From the NCBI GenBank assembly GCA_037903355.1, contig JBAJFE010000042.1, forward strand, positions 434,001 to 498,000: a stretch of 64,000 nucleotides of DNA. The letters are read 5' to 3'. Every line of letters starts with the position of its first letter. Position 1 is the stretch's first letter. This stretch comes from Trichuris trichiura (taxonomy: Eukaryota; Nematoda; Enoplea; Trichinellida; Trichuridae). The position numbers and the translations under genes were made by a program. Below, in pieces: positions 32,577-45,100 of this stretch. The notes under the pieces are model-generated. The model was not told the origin of the DNA. It did not search any database and saw only the letters and a list, made by a program, of their open reading frames with translations.

Positions 32577-34274
32577 ATGCTGTTGAAACGTTTTACGACA
32601 GCATTATTTCCCATACAGTATAGTACTTCCGGTGAGTCTGTGCTTTGTAACCACTAACTTGTTGCGTCAACGTGAGTTGCTAGGATTCAGAAAGATTGAA
32701 GTCACAAATCCAATTGTTGAGCTAGATGGAGACGAGATGACGCGTGTTATTTGGGCCCAAATAAAGGAAAAGGTAAATTTTCAAGTGGTTTTCTGGTGTA
32801 GCTAAAAAGCTGGTTTAGTTAATCACCCCATATATCAGCCTCAATTGTTTATATTTCGACCTTAGCTTACCTCATCGTGACGAAACGAACGATGAGGTAA
32901 CCGTTGAGGCGGCGAAATGCATCTTGAAACATAACGTTGGAATCAAATGCGCCACCATTACGCCAGACGCGGCGCGGGTTAAAGAATTCAACCTTAAAAA
33001 GATGTGGCTAAGCCCGAATGGAACAATTCGAAATATACTTGGTGGTACGGTATTCAGGGAGCCCATTCTTTGTAAAACGGTGCCACGACTTGTTTCTGGA
33101 TGGAAAAACCCCATAGTGATAGGCAGACATGCACACGGCGACCAGGTAAGTCACTACTGAACCTCATAGCATTATAAACATTGCATCTATTCAGTACAAA
33201 GCAACCGACTTTACCGTGGACGAGGCCGGCCGATTGGAAATGGTTTTCATTCCTCGTGATGGCAAAGAACCAATTAAGCACACAGTTTATGACTTTCACA
33301 GCGCTGGTATTGCTATGGGAATGTACAACACCGACGAGGTTATCCAACTATTATAAGTGCCTTTAAAGTAACCTGAGCCGTTTCAGTCTATAAGAGGTTT
33401 TGCGAAGAGCTGTTTCGAATATGCGCTCATTAAAAAATGGCCATTATATCTGAGCACAAAAAATACAATACTTAAGAATTATGATGGACGATTTAAAGAT
33501 ATTTTCCAAGAGATATATGATAGGTAATCATGCTTGCGCAATAACGGAAATTGTACATCTATTTTGCAGTGAATATACAGGTAGGTTTAAATCTCTGGGC
33601 ATTTGGTATGAACATAGGTTAATCGACGACATGGTTGCTCAAATGCTGAAGTCGTCTGGTGGCTTTGTATGGGCCTGCAAGAATTATGACGGTGACGTAC
33701 AATCAGATATAGTGGCACAAGGTATCCCGCTGCCACTTTATACCATTTCTGGCTTACGCTAACTTACATAGGCTTCGGTTCTCTCGGTCTGATGACAAGC
33801 GTATTGGTGTGCCCAGATGGTAGAACTATTGAATCTGAAGCTGCCCATGGGACGGTTACAAGGCATTATCGTGAATACCAAGCTGGCCGCAAGACCAGTA
33901 CAAATCCAATCGCTAGTATTTTCGCCTGGACTCGTGGTCTCGACCATCGGGCTAAGTTGGATGATAATCCCGAACTGTCAAGGCAAGTTTGTGCCTGCTT
34001 TTACCCAGGTGACTGCGCACTACGCTTATGAACTTTTTAAAGGTTTTGCAAGCATTTGGAAGACGCCTGCGTTGAGGCTGTAGATGACGGTCAGATGACT
34101 AAAGATCTGGCAATGGCCATTCATAGAAAGGAAAAGAAGTTCGTCCGTTTATGCAAGGATATTTTTTGCTGATATTTTTGTTTTAGTGTTCACGAGGGAA
34201 TGTACCTGACCACGGAAGAGTACATGGATGCGGTTAAAAGAAAGCTAGAAATTAAAATTCACAAGCAGACGTGA
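32577..34274 (+). CDS. IDH2: NADP-dependent isocitrate dehydrogenase, mitochondrial type
   Basis: Oxidative decarboxylation of isocitrate to 2-oxoglutarate with NADPH production. Exons: 32577-32631, 32684-32772, 32819-33145, 33195-33338, 33387-33523, 33570-33721, 33772-33982, 34043-34138, 34187-34274. Exon 1 encodes [18 protein letters not shown], an acid-free basic presequence, hence the mitochondrial call. Key blocks: [77 protein letters not shown] and [15 protein letters not shown] (NADP and substrate residues of the eukaryotic NADP-IDH class). The intron after NPELSR begins GCAAGT, a GC-AG intron. The C-terminus ([20 protein letters not shown]) is complete. Convergent with Pins. Confidence 0.97.
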
Positions 34275-34856
34275 TAGTTCATTTTTGTATTTTCCTTTCT
34301 TAATCACTTGCTATGTTGTTAACTGCTTTGTCTGGGTACAGATAATCTCCGATTTTTTCATGGTAATAATAACTTCTGCAGTTCCTGTTTTTTCTACGTC
34401 GCTGCCCTTATGTTTGCTGACGACTCTTTTACCTTCATTTTTTTCCAAGAACGGGTTAAAGAAATTACTCTTTTGTCTGTTGAAACCTGTTATAAATATT
34501 AAACTTTCAGCTGTTGTAAAGTTCTACAGTTTCGCGGCTGATCTCTTTTTACGCAGTTGTAAGCTAGAACTAGTGTGAACACGAATTCTCTATTTGAAAA
34601 ATCAATCAAGTAACTTTCGTAATTGACTATGTTTCGTCCTCAGCGTGCAGATGACAGGTTGCGGTGAGAAAAGTAGAAACTCCGGCTAGAGGCGGCGAGG
34701 TAGAAATTGGCTGCTTGAAAAAATGTTATAGGCATTAAGGAAACTATTGAATCCTTTCCCTTTTCTTCACAGCAACGCCGCCGCAAATCTTCGTAGAGCG
34801 AAAGCAGAAACAGATGAGCCCCCCTTTTTAAATGTTTGCCTTTTATGAAGAAGCCG

Positions 34857-34905
34857 AATTTTGTCTATTTCCGCTTTACGAATTGCGTAGGCGTTTCTTG
34901 GCTTT
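34857..34905. repeat. Fragment of the TRAM-intron TIR element
   Basis: CGCTTTACGAATTGCGTAGG and flanking bases match the interior of the element at 28137-28188 with a few changes and a 3-base gap. Terminal repeats are not seen. Confidence 0.55.
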
Positions 34906-35296
34906 TATGAAGAAACTTGATGGAACAGTGGCAGGTTTTTACAATTCGTGGCGTTTTTCCTGACCTCGTGCAGCCAATGAGCGCGGCGCAAAATTGACCA
35001 ATCAAAATATGGAAACGCAAGCGCTCTGAAACTCTCACCTGGGGAAGGCGTTCGTGATCCCTTGCTTGGGAAACACTGATTTAAACTAAGAGACGATCGG
35101 TTATTACGGTATCACGTGTCACACTTCCATTTTTCCGCTGAAAATGGCTTGAGGTTTGACCTGAAAGCTCCTGGCCTATTTTGACATAATGAGTCATACC
35201 ATAATTACACTGTAAAGTAATTATATTAGTAATAATAATTTCATAGTTCAGCTGTACTTTCGGTAACATGCTGTGCTTACGTCGCTCCGAAATTCG

Positions 35297-35645
35297 CATG
35301 TGGACTGTACAATATGACGCAGCTTTAAACACCGAACGCTTAACGTGGAACTGTGAAACTACCACAGAGTCGCCTGCAAAAAACAGTGTCTTCCTAAGCG
35401 CAAGAGTTTTCTACTACTTCCTGTAACACGGAACTGTTCAAGAATAGCCCTAGAAGGCACGCAGTCGTCACCAATGAGGCCATACTATAATCAAAACTTG
35501 ACATGCAGGTACACAAGTGGACTGTATAATGTGACGCAGCTTCAAACACCCAACGCTTAATGTGGAACTGTGAAACTACCACAGAGTCGCCTGCAAAAAG
35601 CAGTCTTCTTAAGTGCAAAAGTTTTCTACTACTTCCTGTAACACA
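35297..35645 (+). repeat. Two near-identical copies offset by 217 bp
   Basis: Copy 1 (35297-35430) and copy 2 (35514-35645) share blocks such as GTGGAACTGTGAAACTACCA and GTTTTCTACTACTTCCTGTA in the same order with scattered substitutions. Weaker similarity (ATGAGTCATACCATAAT) extends upstream of both. A hairpin (35646-35663 against 35676-35693, GACCGTACTACTTGGGTC) abuts copy 2. It may be tandem duplication or two copies of one element. Confidence 0.75.
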
Positions 35646-36101
35646 GACCGTACTACTTGGGTCATAACGAAAACTGGCCCAACTAGTACGGTCACAACGA
35701 TCGATGGGGAGTACTTCTAATGATACAACTTTTACAGACAAGCGTTTATTTGAGCATCTGTAAAACTTAGAAAGAAAACAAAATGTCGGGGCGAGACGCA
35801 AATCACAAGCGCAAAAGCAAGCAAAATTTTCATTTGATTACACGTCCTTTTTTTCTGAACTATTTGAATGAGCCATAAGTTGCAGGTGTGCACGCTGCTC
35901 CTCTAATCTAAAAATACTGTTTTAAAAGACATACGAAAAACGGCACCTTTGCGAACCTGCGAGCCTGAAGTTTCCACAAAAAGCGGAAGAAATGCTCGTC
36001 CGGAATAGTAACACACTCTGCAGATGAAACAGAAGTTTGTTGATCCTCAGCTTCTGAATCCTAAACTTTCGAGGCAAGGCTTAAGAAGAATCATAACGCA
36101 A

Positions 36102-39100
36102 TCATAGTTCTACCTGGGGCGCCTTCATCTCCAAACATTCACTCTCCATATGGCATGGAGTATGAGCCGTTCGTTCATCCATCTTCTCAGATTTCAGCAA
36201 TCCTGGGAAGGGAAGCAACCTACTTCTGTCTATTTCAGTTTGTTGCGCAATTCGGTTCCCGTCCATTGAGCAATTTGGTTCTTCAGCGGCTGGTTCTTGC
36301 AAACCAGGCAAGAAGGGAAGATTAGCACGCTGATCATCCATTCTGCGACTCTGCATACCAGCAATCAAATTAAGCAAGTCATCTGAGTCTTGATTTTCAT
36401 CTAAATGAAGCAAAGCTGATCTATATGGAATACGCGAGTAGAAACTGCCGTAGTTGTTAGATTTTAGACACCTGCAAATGACTGCACTATACTGTTAGAA
36501 AAGAATTAGGCTAACGCCATTAAAAGATTGTCAAAAACGAAACGCTGTTTTTCAGAAGGCGAAAAGGTCTACAGTGTTTTCCGTCCGAAACCATAGAAGC
36601 AAACGTCATGCATGCGACAAGTTCTACTTTTTACATAACGGGTCTAATTATAACGTGTTAACCAATAAAGGAATGAAAAAATATGCAATGTGAAAAAATA
36701 AAAGTAGCGATTCCTGCTGTACATACGAAGTGACTGGAGAAAAGCGTTCGTCTCAACGTTTCGAGATTCCCAGTCAGTGGATATCAAGTTGGGATCACAA
36801 CGTTGATCGTCCAAACGTTTACTCTGCAAATGAAACAAGTGATCGAAAAATGCGTCTTCGTCACGCGGCTCTCCCAACGCTGGTCCGTCCTGTAAATCAA
36901 AAAGTATTGCATAGCAAGGAAACTACCAACCTACTATTGACAAATGTACTTCGGCGACATTCGCAGGAGCAAACGGATAAGCCAAAACGTCATTGGCTGA
37001 CTCGTTTGACGGCAACATGTTCGAGAACTTAGCGGATTTCTTCAAACTGGCGAGCAAGCAGGCTAAAATCATTAAAAATTGAATCTACAGTCCCTTGGCT
37101 CTTAGAAGATTAAACATGCGTTGTATAATTAGGTCGCCGCGTATGACATCGGTACGCCAAGCAATTCATCTAATGAAACTAAACTACAAATTGGACATAT
37201 AACCCTTCTTTTGTGTTGATGCCCTACGTGAAAAAATCAGAGTCAGGTAAAGGTTGAAGTCGACTCGTTCCTCCATCAATTAATAATTCAATTGAGCGAA
37301 ATATCCGAGATAATACAGTGTTTCAAAATAAACGCAAAACAAACTAACAATGCAATATAATACACAGGATAGAACACACATTTTCTTGCATACTTTCTAG
37401 AAAATTTGTCCCAATTGAAACCTTTTACTTACGAATTGGGTAATGCTAGGAGTCTCGGGAAACACCTGGCTCCGTCATCAACGTGTATCTTATGACCATT
37501 AATGTGGTATTGTTATGCTGTTAGCGACAGTTTACAGAAGTTGTTGGGGGTTTAAACAGCAATTCTTGGCTTTGTCGCTGTTGAGAATTATTCATATGGC
37601 AGACGAAGTGCAACGAAGAGGTAAACAAAGAAATGAACGGAATAAAGAGACTAAACACCGTCTCGAACCCCGGAAGATCATGGCTTCAACTGCAAAAACC
37701 TCTGAGGTCGCCCAGCGCTTCTCTAAGTGCTCTCTCGACTTCTAGCCGGCAATTATCTGCGTAAAAGCCGTTTACATCTGCAACGTGTAAAGCGGGCACT
37801 TTACATTAAACATAATCCCATCGTCAATCGTGATAAAGGAGTAGAGGGTAACGTGCCCTGAGATGGGCTAATCAGTAGAAGCAGACGCGGCGCTCTGCCA
37901 AGTTGACCTCTACCTTTGTCGTGTACGCGTACGTTATCCCCTTTTAAAGAAAACATTTTTTCCTCCATGTGACCATGAAACCACAACTTTCCGAAAGCTC
38001 TGATTAAAATTTAGTTGCGCACTGTACCATTACTTAATAAACCGCTTACCTGTTCGTTGGCAGACACTTTCTTAATCTAATTGTAGATACTGCAGAACAA
38101 AAAACGGAAAAAGTCATGGAAGATCCTTAATGCAAACAAAACTTCGCAATTAAATATGGTAAAGGTGCCAACATTTATGAAAACTGAACAAATCTAACCG
38201 AATCGACCAGTTCAAATATTGCCCCCTCCACACCGTGTAAGAACGGAACAATTCCGGGAGCAACATCGACGACAAAGGATATAAACCGAAAAGAAGACAG
38301 AACAGAAGTATCTTTATAAGGATCTTGCAATCTAAAATTCAATGGCACTCTATGTTCACATGAGAAAACCCTTAGAATTTCTCCTTTCCCCGAGCCTGAA
38401 ATTCGTTGATGGCCAAATATACAAATTTTCTCGTTCTCGTTTCATTGATGACGAAGTACGAATGTCTCGAAAGTTTGGGAGTACGCATTCCGTAAATACA
38501 AAAAACAGGCCAGCCTGTTCACGGAGGCAGTAAAACTATTTGGGCCTCTTAATAAAACGTGGGCACTCCAAGTCATCTGAGAGAAGGACGAAGGCATTAC
38601 AAACTGGCGCGTCGCTTGTTTGCTGTCATTCACAAGGTCCGCCTGCAATGCGTCCATAACCACAGCGTGTGGACACTTAGACTATCGTTTATTCAAGACG
38701 CCAAATACTTCGCACGAAGATTTTATGAATTATCGTATCGCTAGCCGCAGAATGAGGACATCCTAACCGTACACAAAGAGTACCTAACTGTGAACTTCAA
38801 TTGCTTCAGCATCAAAATAAAAACAAAACATAATAGAGTAATTCAGAAGACTGCGCATGGGCCTATTTCTCCTAAGCAATTACGAAAATGCGAGTATGCG
38901 GCTCATGCTGCAATACAGCTGTCCTAAGGTTTTTCTATCAGAAATACACAAAGACCTCTAACCTTTTCTATTCTTGTTATACCACATCGACCAGATGTTT
39001 TCGACAACGTACTGAGCGATTTATTAAGATCGGATAGTGCTTACGTTTCATACTATGCTGGACTTTGCAATGGCAAATACGTATACTATTTGTTGGATGA

Positions 39101-42100
39101 TAAATAGCATCTATCAAAGCGCATTTGTTGGATGATAAATGGCATCTCTCAAAACGCATATAATAAACAGAGTTGCAGACGAATGGGCAGGACCGCATAG
39201 AAGCAGTAAGATGAGGTAGTCCGTACCCAAACTTGTCGGGAAAAGCTTCCAGGCCGGCAAACAGATGAAAATGCGCAACAAAGCTTCCATCTTTGGATGC
39301 GCAACAGAAACAGAACACAAACGAAGTGCTCTAGATGTAAGAAGCCGGTATGTAATTCACGTCGTAGTGAAATCGAGGTATTTGCAAAATGTGATGACGG
39401 TGCTGCGCGAAACATTCACGTGCTCATTAAGTCAGCGCAAGGAAAGACAACAAAATAACGTTGTCTAACGGTGTGACTTGTTTTACAGTTGTAAGGCGTT
39501 CAATAACTCAACAGCCGTTCAGCAAAAGTAAGGAAGTTTCACAATCGCTTACGGCAGTGCAACTACCTTCAGATAATTTTTTTTCCCCTATCTTCACTGG
39601 GCAAGGAATACCTTGTAAGAACTTTAATTTCGAAGTAAGGACATGAAGAAGACATCACGTCAAAGATGTCTTTAACAGCCTGCTGCCAATGGGCGACAAA
39701 CCCCCCTTCTAGGTAGCGCAAATGCAATGGTGTTTCTATAGTTCAAAGAGGCTTCGGTACATTAACACGCTGGACCAAAAAGTAGCACATGATTTGACAT
39801 AAGAGAACAAGGAGCGATGAGTCGATTGCGCAATAAACTACCTACGAAGAGTCGGATATTTGAATGGCCGGTTTGCTTTACCATGGGAGATGAATCTTGG
39901 GTTCTATTTAACAATCCCAAGCGAGCTCATCATTTGCTTCGTTCTGGCTCCGCAGCGCAAACCGAAGTAAAAAGCTCATGGACATTAAGCTTCTGCTTCA
40001 CATTTCGTGGAGCGTACGCGGCATTGACAATTTCGAGATACTTCCACAAAGAAGGATAATAACGGCGAAAGCGTACGCTAACTAGCTAGCATGATTTCAA
40101 GGCCAGCCCTACTGAGATTCCTAGCGTAAGAACAAAGCTTTCCTCCACCAGGACAACATGAGACTCAAATGCCTCAATCAAGAGCAAGAGGTCACATGCA
40201 GCTAGGACGGGTTAGGACTATTCTCCCTCAGATTAGTACCCCTTTGATTTTCTCATAAGGCATCTCGCTGGAGAAAAGTTTAAGAACAAAGACGACGTGT
40301 AAAGCGAGCTATTGGTCTTTTCTTAGTCCAAGCCCGCCTCCTTCTATACGGATGAGATAAGGTGGAGACATAGTCGATTGGGTTCTCATCGTAAAATAAT
40401 TTGATTTTAAAATAAACTTGAAATACCGACGGAGATTACATTCCGCTCTAATATAAGACAAAGGCGTAAACACGCGGTATTCAGTTCCATTCTACGATAA
40501 GATTAAATGTTCGCTTACCTATCAAGTCTTCATCAAAACCTTTGAAATGAGGATCTAAGCTGGAGTCAGGCAGCGAATCATGGTTTAATTCTCGTACCAA
40601 ATCTGCAAAGTTTAACTCAGCCACCATTTCACCGTTTCGGTCTCCTAACTGTAAAAAAAATGCGATAGACTGCCAAGATATGCAAGCCAACTGGCTTACC
40701 TGCTTCGACAAGGAATACTGAAGCATCGTAAAATGTAAAGCTTTTCTGGGTTGTCCCAGGTGAATAAGAGCGTTGCTCAGGGACCAGGCTGCTCTTTCTT
40801 GGCCAAGTTCATCTTTCAGCGATCGGGCTATGTTCAGGTGTAGAAGGTGGTATTTCATTGCTACAATCTTACCCATTAGCGTTTTACAAGACAAGACAAA
40901 TGAATACGATAACCAAACAATAAATCACATCACTTCGGGAATTCATTCGCTCCCGAGCTAACAATCGTTGAACTATGGCATTCGACAGTCGTTCTGAGAG
41001 CAGAACAAACTGATTTAGCGCAACTTCCACCACGGGGGTACCGTTTTTTCGTTTAGCCGAAAACCCCCGAAAACTTTGAGTACGCAGAGCCGGCAATATG
41101 TATCCAAAGTAAAAAAGGACCCCGAGTTACAATGTATTTCGTTCCAAGCGAATGCGTTCCGCTATCGAACTCATCGGAAGTCGGGTACCCCCCGTATTAG
41201 GCACGCCAGAGGTGACTAAAAGCAATGATTCTTAAGGATGCCATAAAATTTTAATAACTCTATCCTCATAACATCAACAAAGATAAGGGCATCATTAACT
41301 GCTACGAAATTACTCGAGCTATTTAACAGTACTTCACTGTTACACAGAAGAGAAACTGAGCTGAGTAGAGCTTACACGCTACCTGATTCGTAATCATGTA
41401 GTAAGGTGAAGCAGTGACCCATAGAATAGTACGACTGAGCTTCAACCGCAACTGCATTCAGTTCCTTTGCCAACTGTATAGCTTTCCTGAAAATAATAAC
41501 TCCAAATGAAAGCAGCAAACCAAAAAAGAGTTACGGATCATTAGTTGCGCATACATCACCCAACAAACCATTTCACATTGCCAACCTTCGTTGACTCTCG
41601 CCCTTATTTATTCCCTATAAAGCTACCAGGTGACACTTGTTATTTTTCCGCTGAGTATAAAGAAGAGAGCAGTCCCCTAAAGGTAAGCATAACAATTTGA
41701 TATTTACGATTTCTTTTACTTGTGCATGTTTCTGTTTTGTGTGCGCGCACGCGTGTTAAAGAGGATCCATTACCTAGCAGCCACGAAACGCAAAAGGATT
41801 TTCGAACAATCGTTGATTCTCTATAGCGATTTCCTTCATAATAATATTATTGATCAGTACAGGTTAAAACCGTTTCATAACAAGGCTTCTATGTACGCTA
41901 CTACTATCTAAAAAACAAAACCTATCTACTACTATCTGAAAGTGCAGCCAGGAAAAGGTCAATATTACCAACAATGCATCAGAGGGAATTTTAGTGAGAT
42001 TGATAAACGACTGCAGTGCGTTCGCGCTCACATGAAGCATCAGCGGTACGTAAACAGATTAGGCAATCTAACATCTACCGTGTGTCTGTGTTGTAGCTCA

Positions 42101-45100
42101 GTTTACAATTTTTGGTGAACCGAGTTTCCAAAATAAATTTTATCTCTTAACTTCACGAATTGGTGATACCGCCGCAGAAGTACGCTTTAGTTAATGGATT
42201 CCACAGTCATCACAATTTACCGTCAAAATCAACGGCTGTATATACCAAGGAGTCCAGCGTGCTTCACTATGAGGGCACAAGCGCACGTAAGTCGCAAACT
42301 CTAAGCACGTGATTGTAGCACAAACTTCATTAGTAAAAGCAAGCGTGCAAAGGAGATTGCATGACAAATTCCACAAGAAACCACGGTAATGATTAAGAAT
42401 GATTGGGTGACTTCCCGTCGCAGAGAGAAAGTCGATGGGCTGCAGCCATCGGAAAACCTAACTAAAGAGAACGGTAGGACGAGCTCATTTCGCCTATGAA
42501 AAAAAGGCCTGTCAAAGCAAGACTACTTATCTGAGACAACTGCGTCGAAGTCAGCGACAAATGTAGAGTAGTCATCTATAATAGGGTTCGTTGGTCCATA
42601 CACACTCTATTCAGTCGCAATCCAAACCAGCATTAGCATACATGCTTTCAGCTTTCTCTTTTCTTTCCCGCTCGTGTTTTTATTATCATTAGAGGAAAAT
42701 AGGGTATTAAGGTCTTTCCATTAGGCGTCCGGAATTTTTGCTTTTCCTGTCAACTAATGATACATGAATTATCTCACCATGAAGTGACGGGTCGTTTGCT
42801 GGCGAGTTGATGAGACGTCCATTATCACACCACGGCTCCGCAAGACGTTCAGCAGGCTTCCCGGCACTTCACTTTCGCGGACTAATGCTGCTTTACAGCA
42901 TCTATGCAGTCAAATAACGAGTTTACTGGAATCAGCTGCAATCACGGGCAAAGGAGCGATAGCAGCTTTTCTTCAGCAAAAGAGGACCGTACATAACGGT
43001 ACGACGTACGCTTCAGTTGAATGGGATGATTCCGTCTTTCCGAGAATGTTGTTGTGTAAATCATGGAATGAGACGGTTTCGAAACTAAGGCAACAAGTAC
43101 CTTCGAAGAGATACGCCACGTACGTACGCGTGGATAGAAATTAGGTTTGCTTAAAAGCACAGGGCTCGAAAATGAAGATTCCAGACATGACGCAAAGCTG
43201 TTCTAATGCGTAGTTCTCAGGTTCGAATTTCGGACAGAAAAAAGCCATTTTATTGATCTGTGCCGGGAGTGAGGGCCACCCAAGGGAAATAAAATTTTGC
43301 GAACGCTAACTGGGTATGTGCTGGAAGATCTATTCCAGCGGAACACCTATGACCTTCTTGTTGCAGAAATAACCCTTTGCAGTCGCGTTGGGTGAAAACG
43401 GTGCCTCAGAGAGATAGAGGTTACATCGTTAATCAGAAATCCTGTGGTCGTAAAAGGTCGGCTCACAGAGGGAACATCCAACAGCGTCTTTAGCAAAAGG
43501 AAACAACGTGAGCAGAGGGTAGCCAAATAATGAGTTTTCGGTTGGATCTGCTGAGGAACCGCCTTGGAACGATCACCATTTTTCACCAATCAGCTGGATA
43601 TCAAGAATATGTACACTTAAGTGTAAACCGCTCGATGGACTTTCCGACACTGTGAAAGAGCCAACAGCCAAGCTATTGAGTCGTCTAAGTCAACAAAAAC
43701 GTTCAATGCGACATGCATAAGAGTACCGTCGGGAATTCGTGTATCGCGGAAGAATGCGACCCGGCGACAGTGCATTAAAGAAAATCCTTAAAGTTACAGC
43801 TTCTGACCGCTACGGTGACGCGTTCGTTTGCTTGTGTGGTGTGTACGCAATTTGTTTGCTTCATATATTAAAATAACGTGTATACTGGGGACAGAAACAC
43901 TTGAGTCAACTTTCGGCTTGGCTGCAGGTTTTGTACAGCTATCACAACTGACAGCAGAAACTGGGAAAGGGAGGCGAAGGAGCCGAAAGCACATTGCTCC
44001 AAACAAGTGCGGCTTAGCCAGGAGGCGTACATTTACTATAAGGAACAGTGGAGACATGTGAGGGTAAAGAGCAAGTATGTTGCTAGAAACACGAGCGCGA
44101 AATCTCTATTCCATTAGCAGGTTGCGCCATTCCCGGAAATGTTGGATTTCCATACGCAGCAGAGTTCACACAATCAGCCGGTAAACAGTTATCATAGGTG
44201 AGAACTCATCTCGTGCAACGCGGATGGCGGACATTGTGCTGGCTCTAATCAACGGATATTAGTCAACGCATTGTTGGGATAATTAATGTGCCGTTACTCT
44301 ACTGGAAAACTGAAAATTTCAGGCGTCTAAGGGAAAAAATTCCGGTGTTGTGTGTTCATTAGCATATCGCACTTCTTTATAATTAAAATCTATGCTGTCA
44401 CAATAATAGGAATTTACATAACAATTTTGTCATTTGTTCAGGCCACCAGCATCCACAAACTGACTTAATAATAAACCGAAGCTATTGCTCCTCGTTAGAA
44501 CCTGTTATGTCAAAATATGGCAGTGTATTTTCACCCATATGACACAAATTAATCACTCTGAAAATTAAAACGTTAATACTTATCCCTTTATAAATTTACC
44601 ACCCGAGGGAAGACTACTGATGCACGTAACGCTCGCCTTTGAAAGAGAGAGCGAAAACGGCATTATATAACCGTGGCAGAATGAAGCGAAATATGAAAAA
44701 TGTTTAGTGTACCTGTAGTATTCTATTGCTGAAGTGACATCACCGAGGAAGACACTCGCGTTGCCCAAATTTGTATATGCGCGGCGCATTGCGTATTTGT
44801 CGCCGTACTCCACTGCCATGCTTAGGCGCTGAAAGATGTGAATGCAAAGTTTAAGTGAGCCAACACGGTGCTACCAACCTGACTGTGCAATTCAATGGCG
44901 GCACGAAAGTTCCCCAGCAAGTAGTAAGTATTACCAAGATTTCCGCATATTCGTCCTTCGATCAGCCGGTTACCCAGTTCGCGGCTAATTTTTAAGCTCA
45001 TTCTGTGAAAACGAATCACTACCCAGCAAAGGACAATTTGCGAAGAATAAAAAGATTACTCGTAGCACTGAACGGCTTTCTGGAACAATTCTCGAACACG

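Larger units (their letters stand above)
34275..36101. other. Repeat-rich region between convergent IDH and Pins
   Basis: No gene recognised. Contains a fragment of the TRAM-intron element (34857-34905), CCAAT-like motifs at about 34973 and 35016, and the 217-bp-offset duplication described separately (35297-35645). Confidence 0.5.

Noticed and set aside
34960..35030. CCAAT-like motifs suggesting a promoter
   Set aside because: No gene start follows on either strand; the region lies between two convergent 3' ends.
43205..43235. GGTTCGAATTTCGG resembling a tRNA B box
   Set aside because: The surrounding sequence does not form a T arm or cloverleaf.
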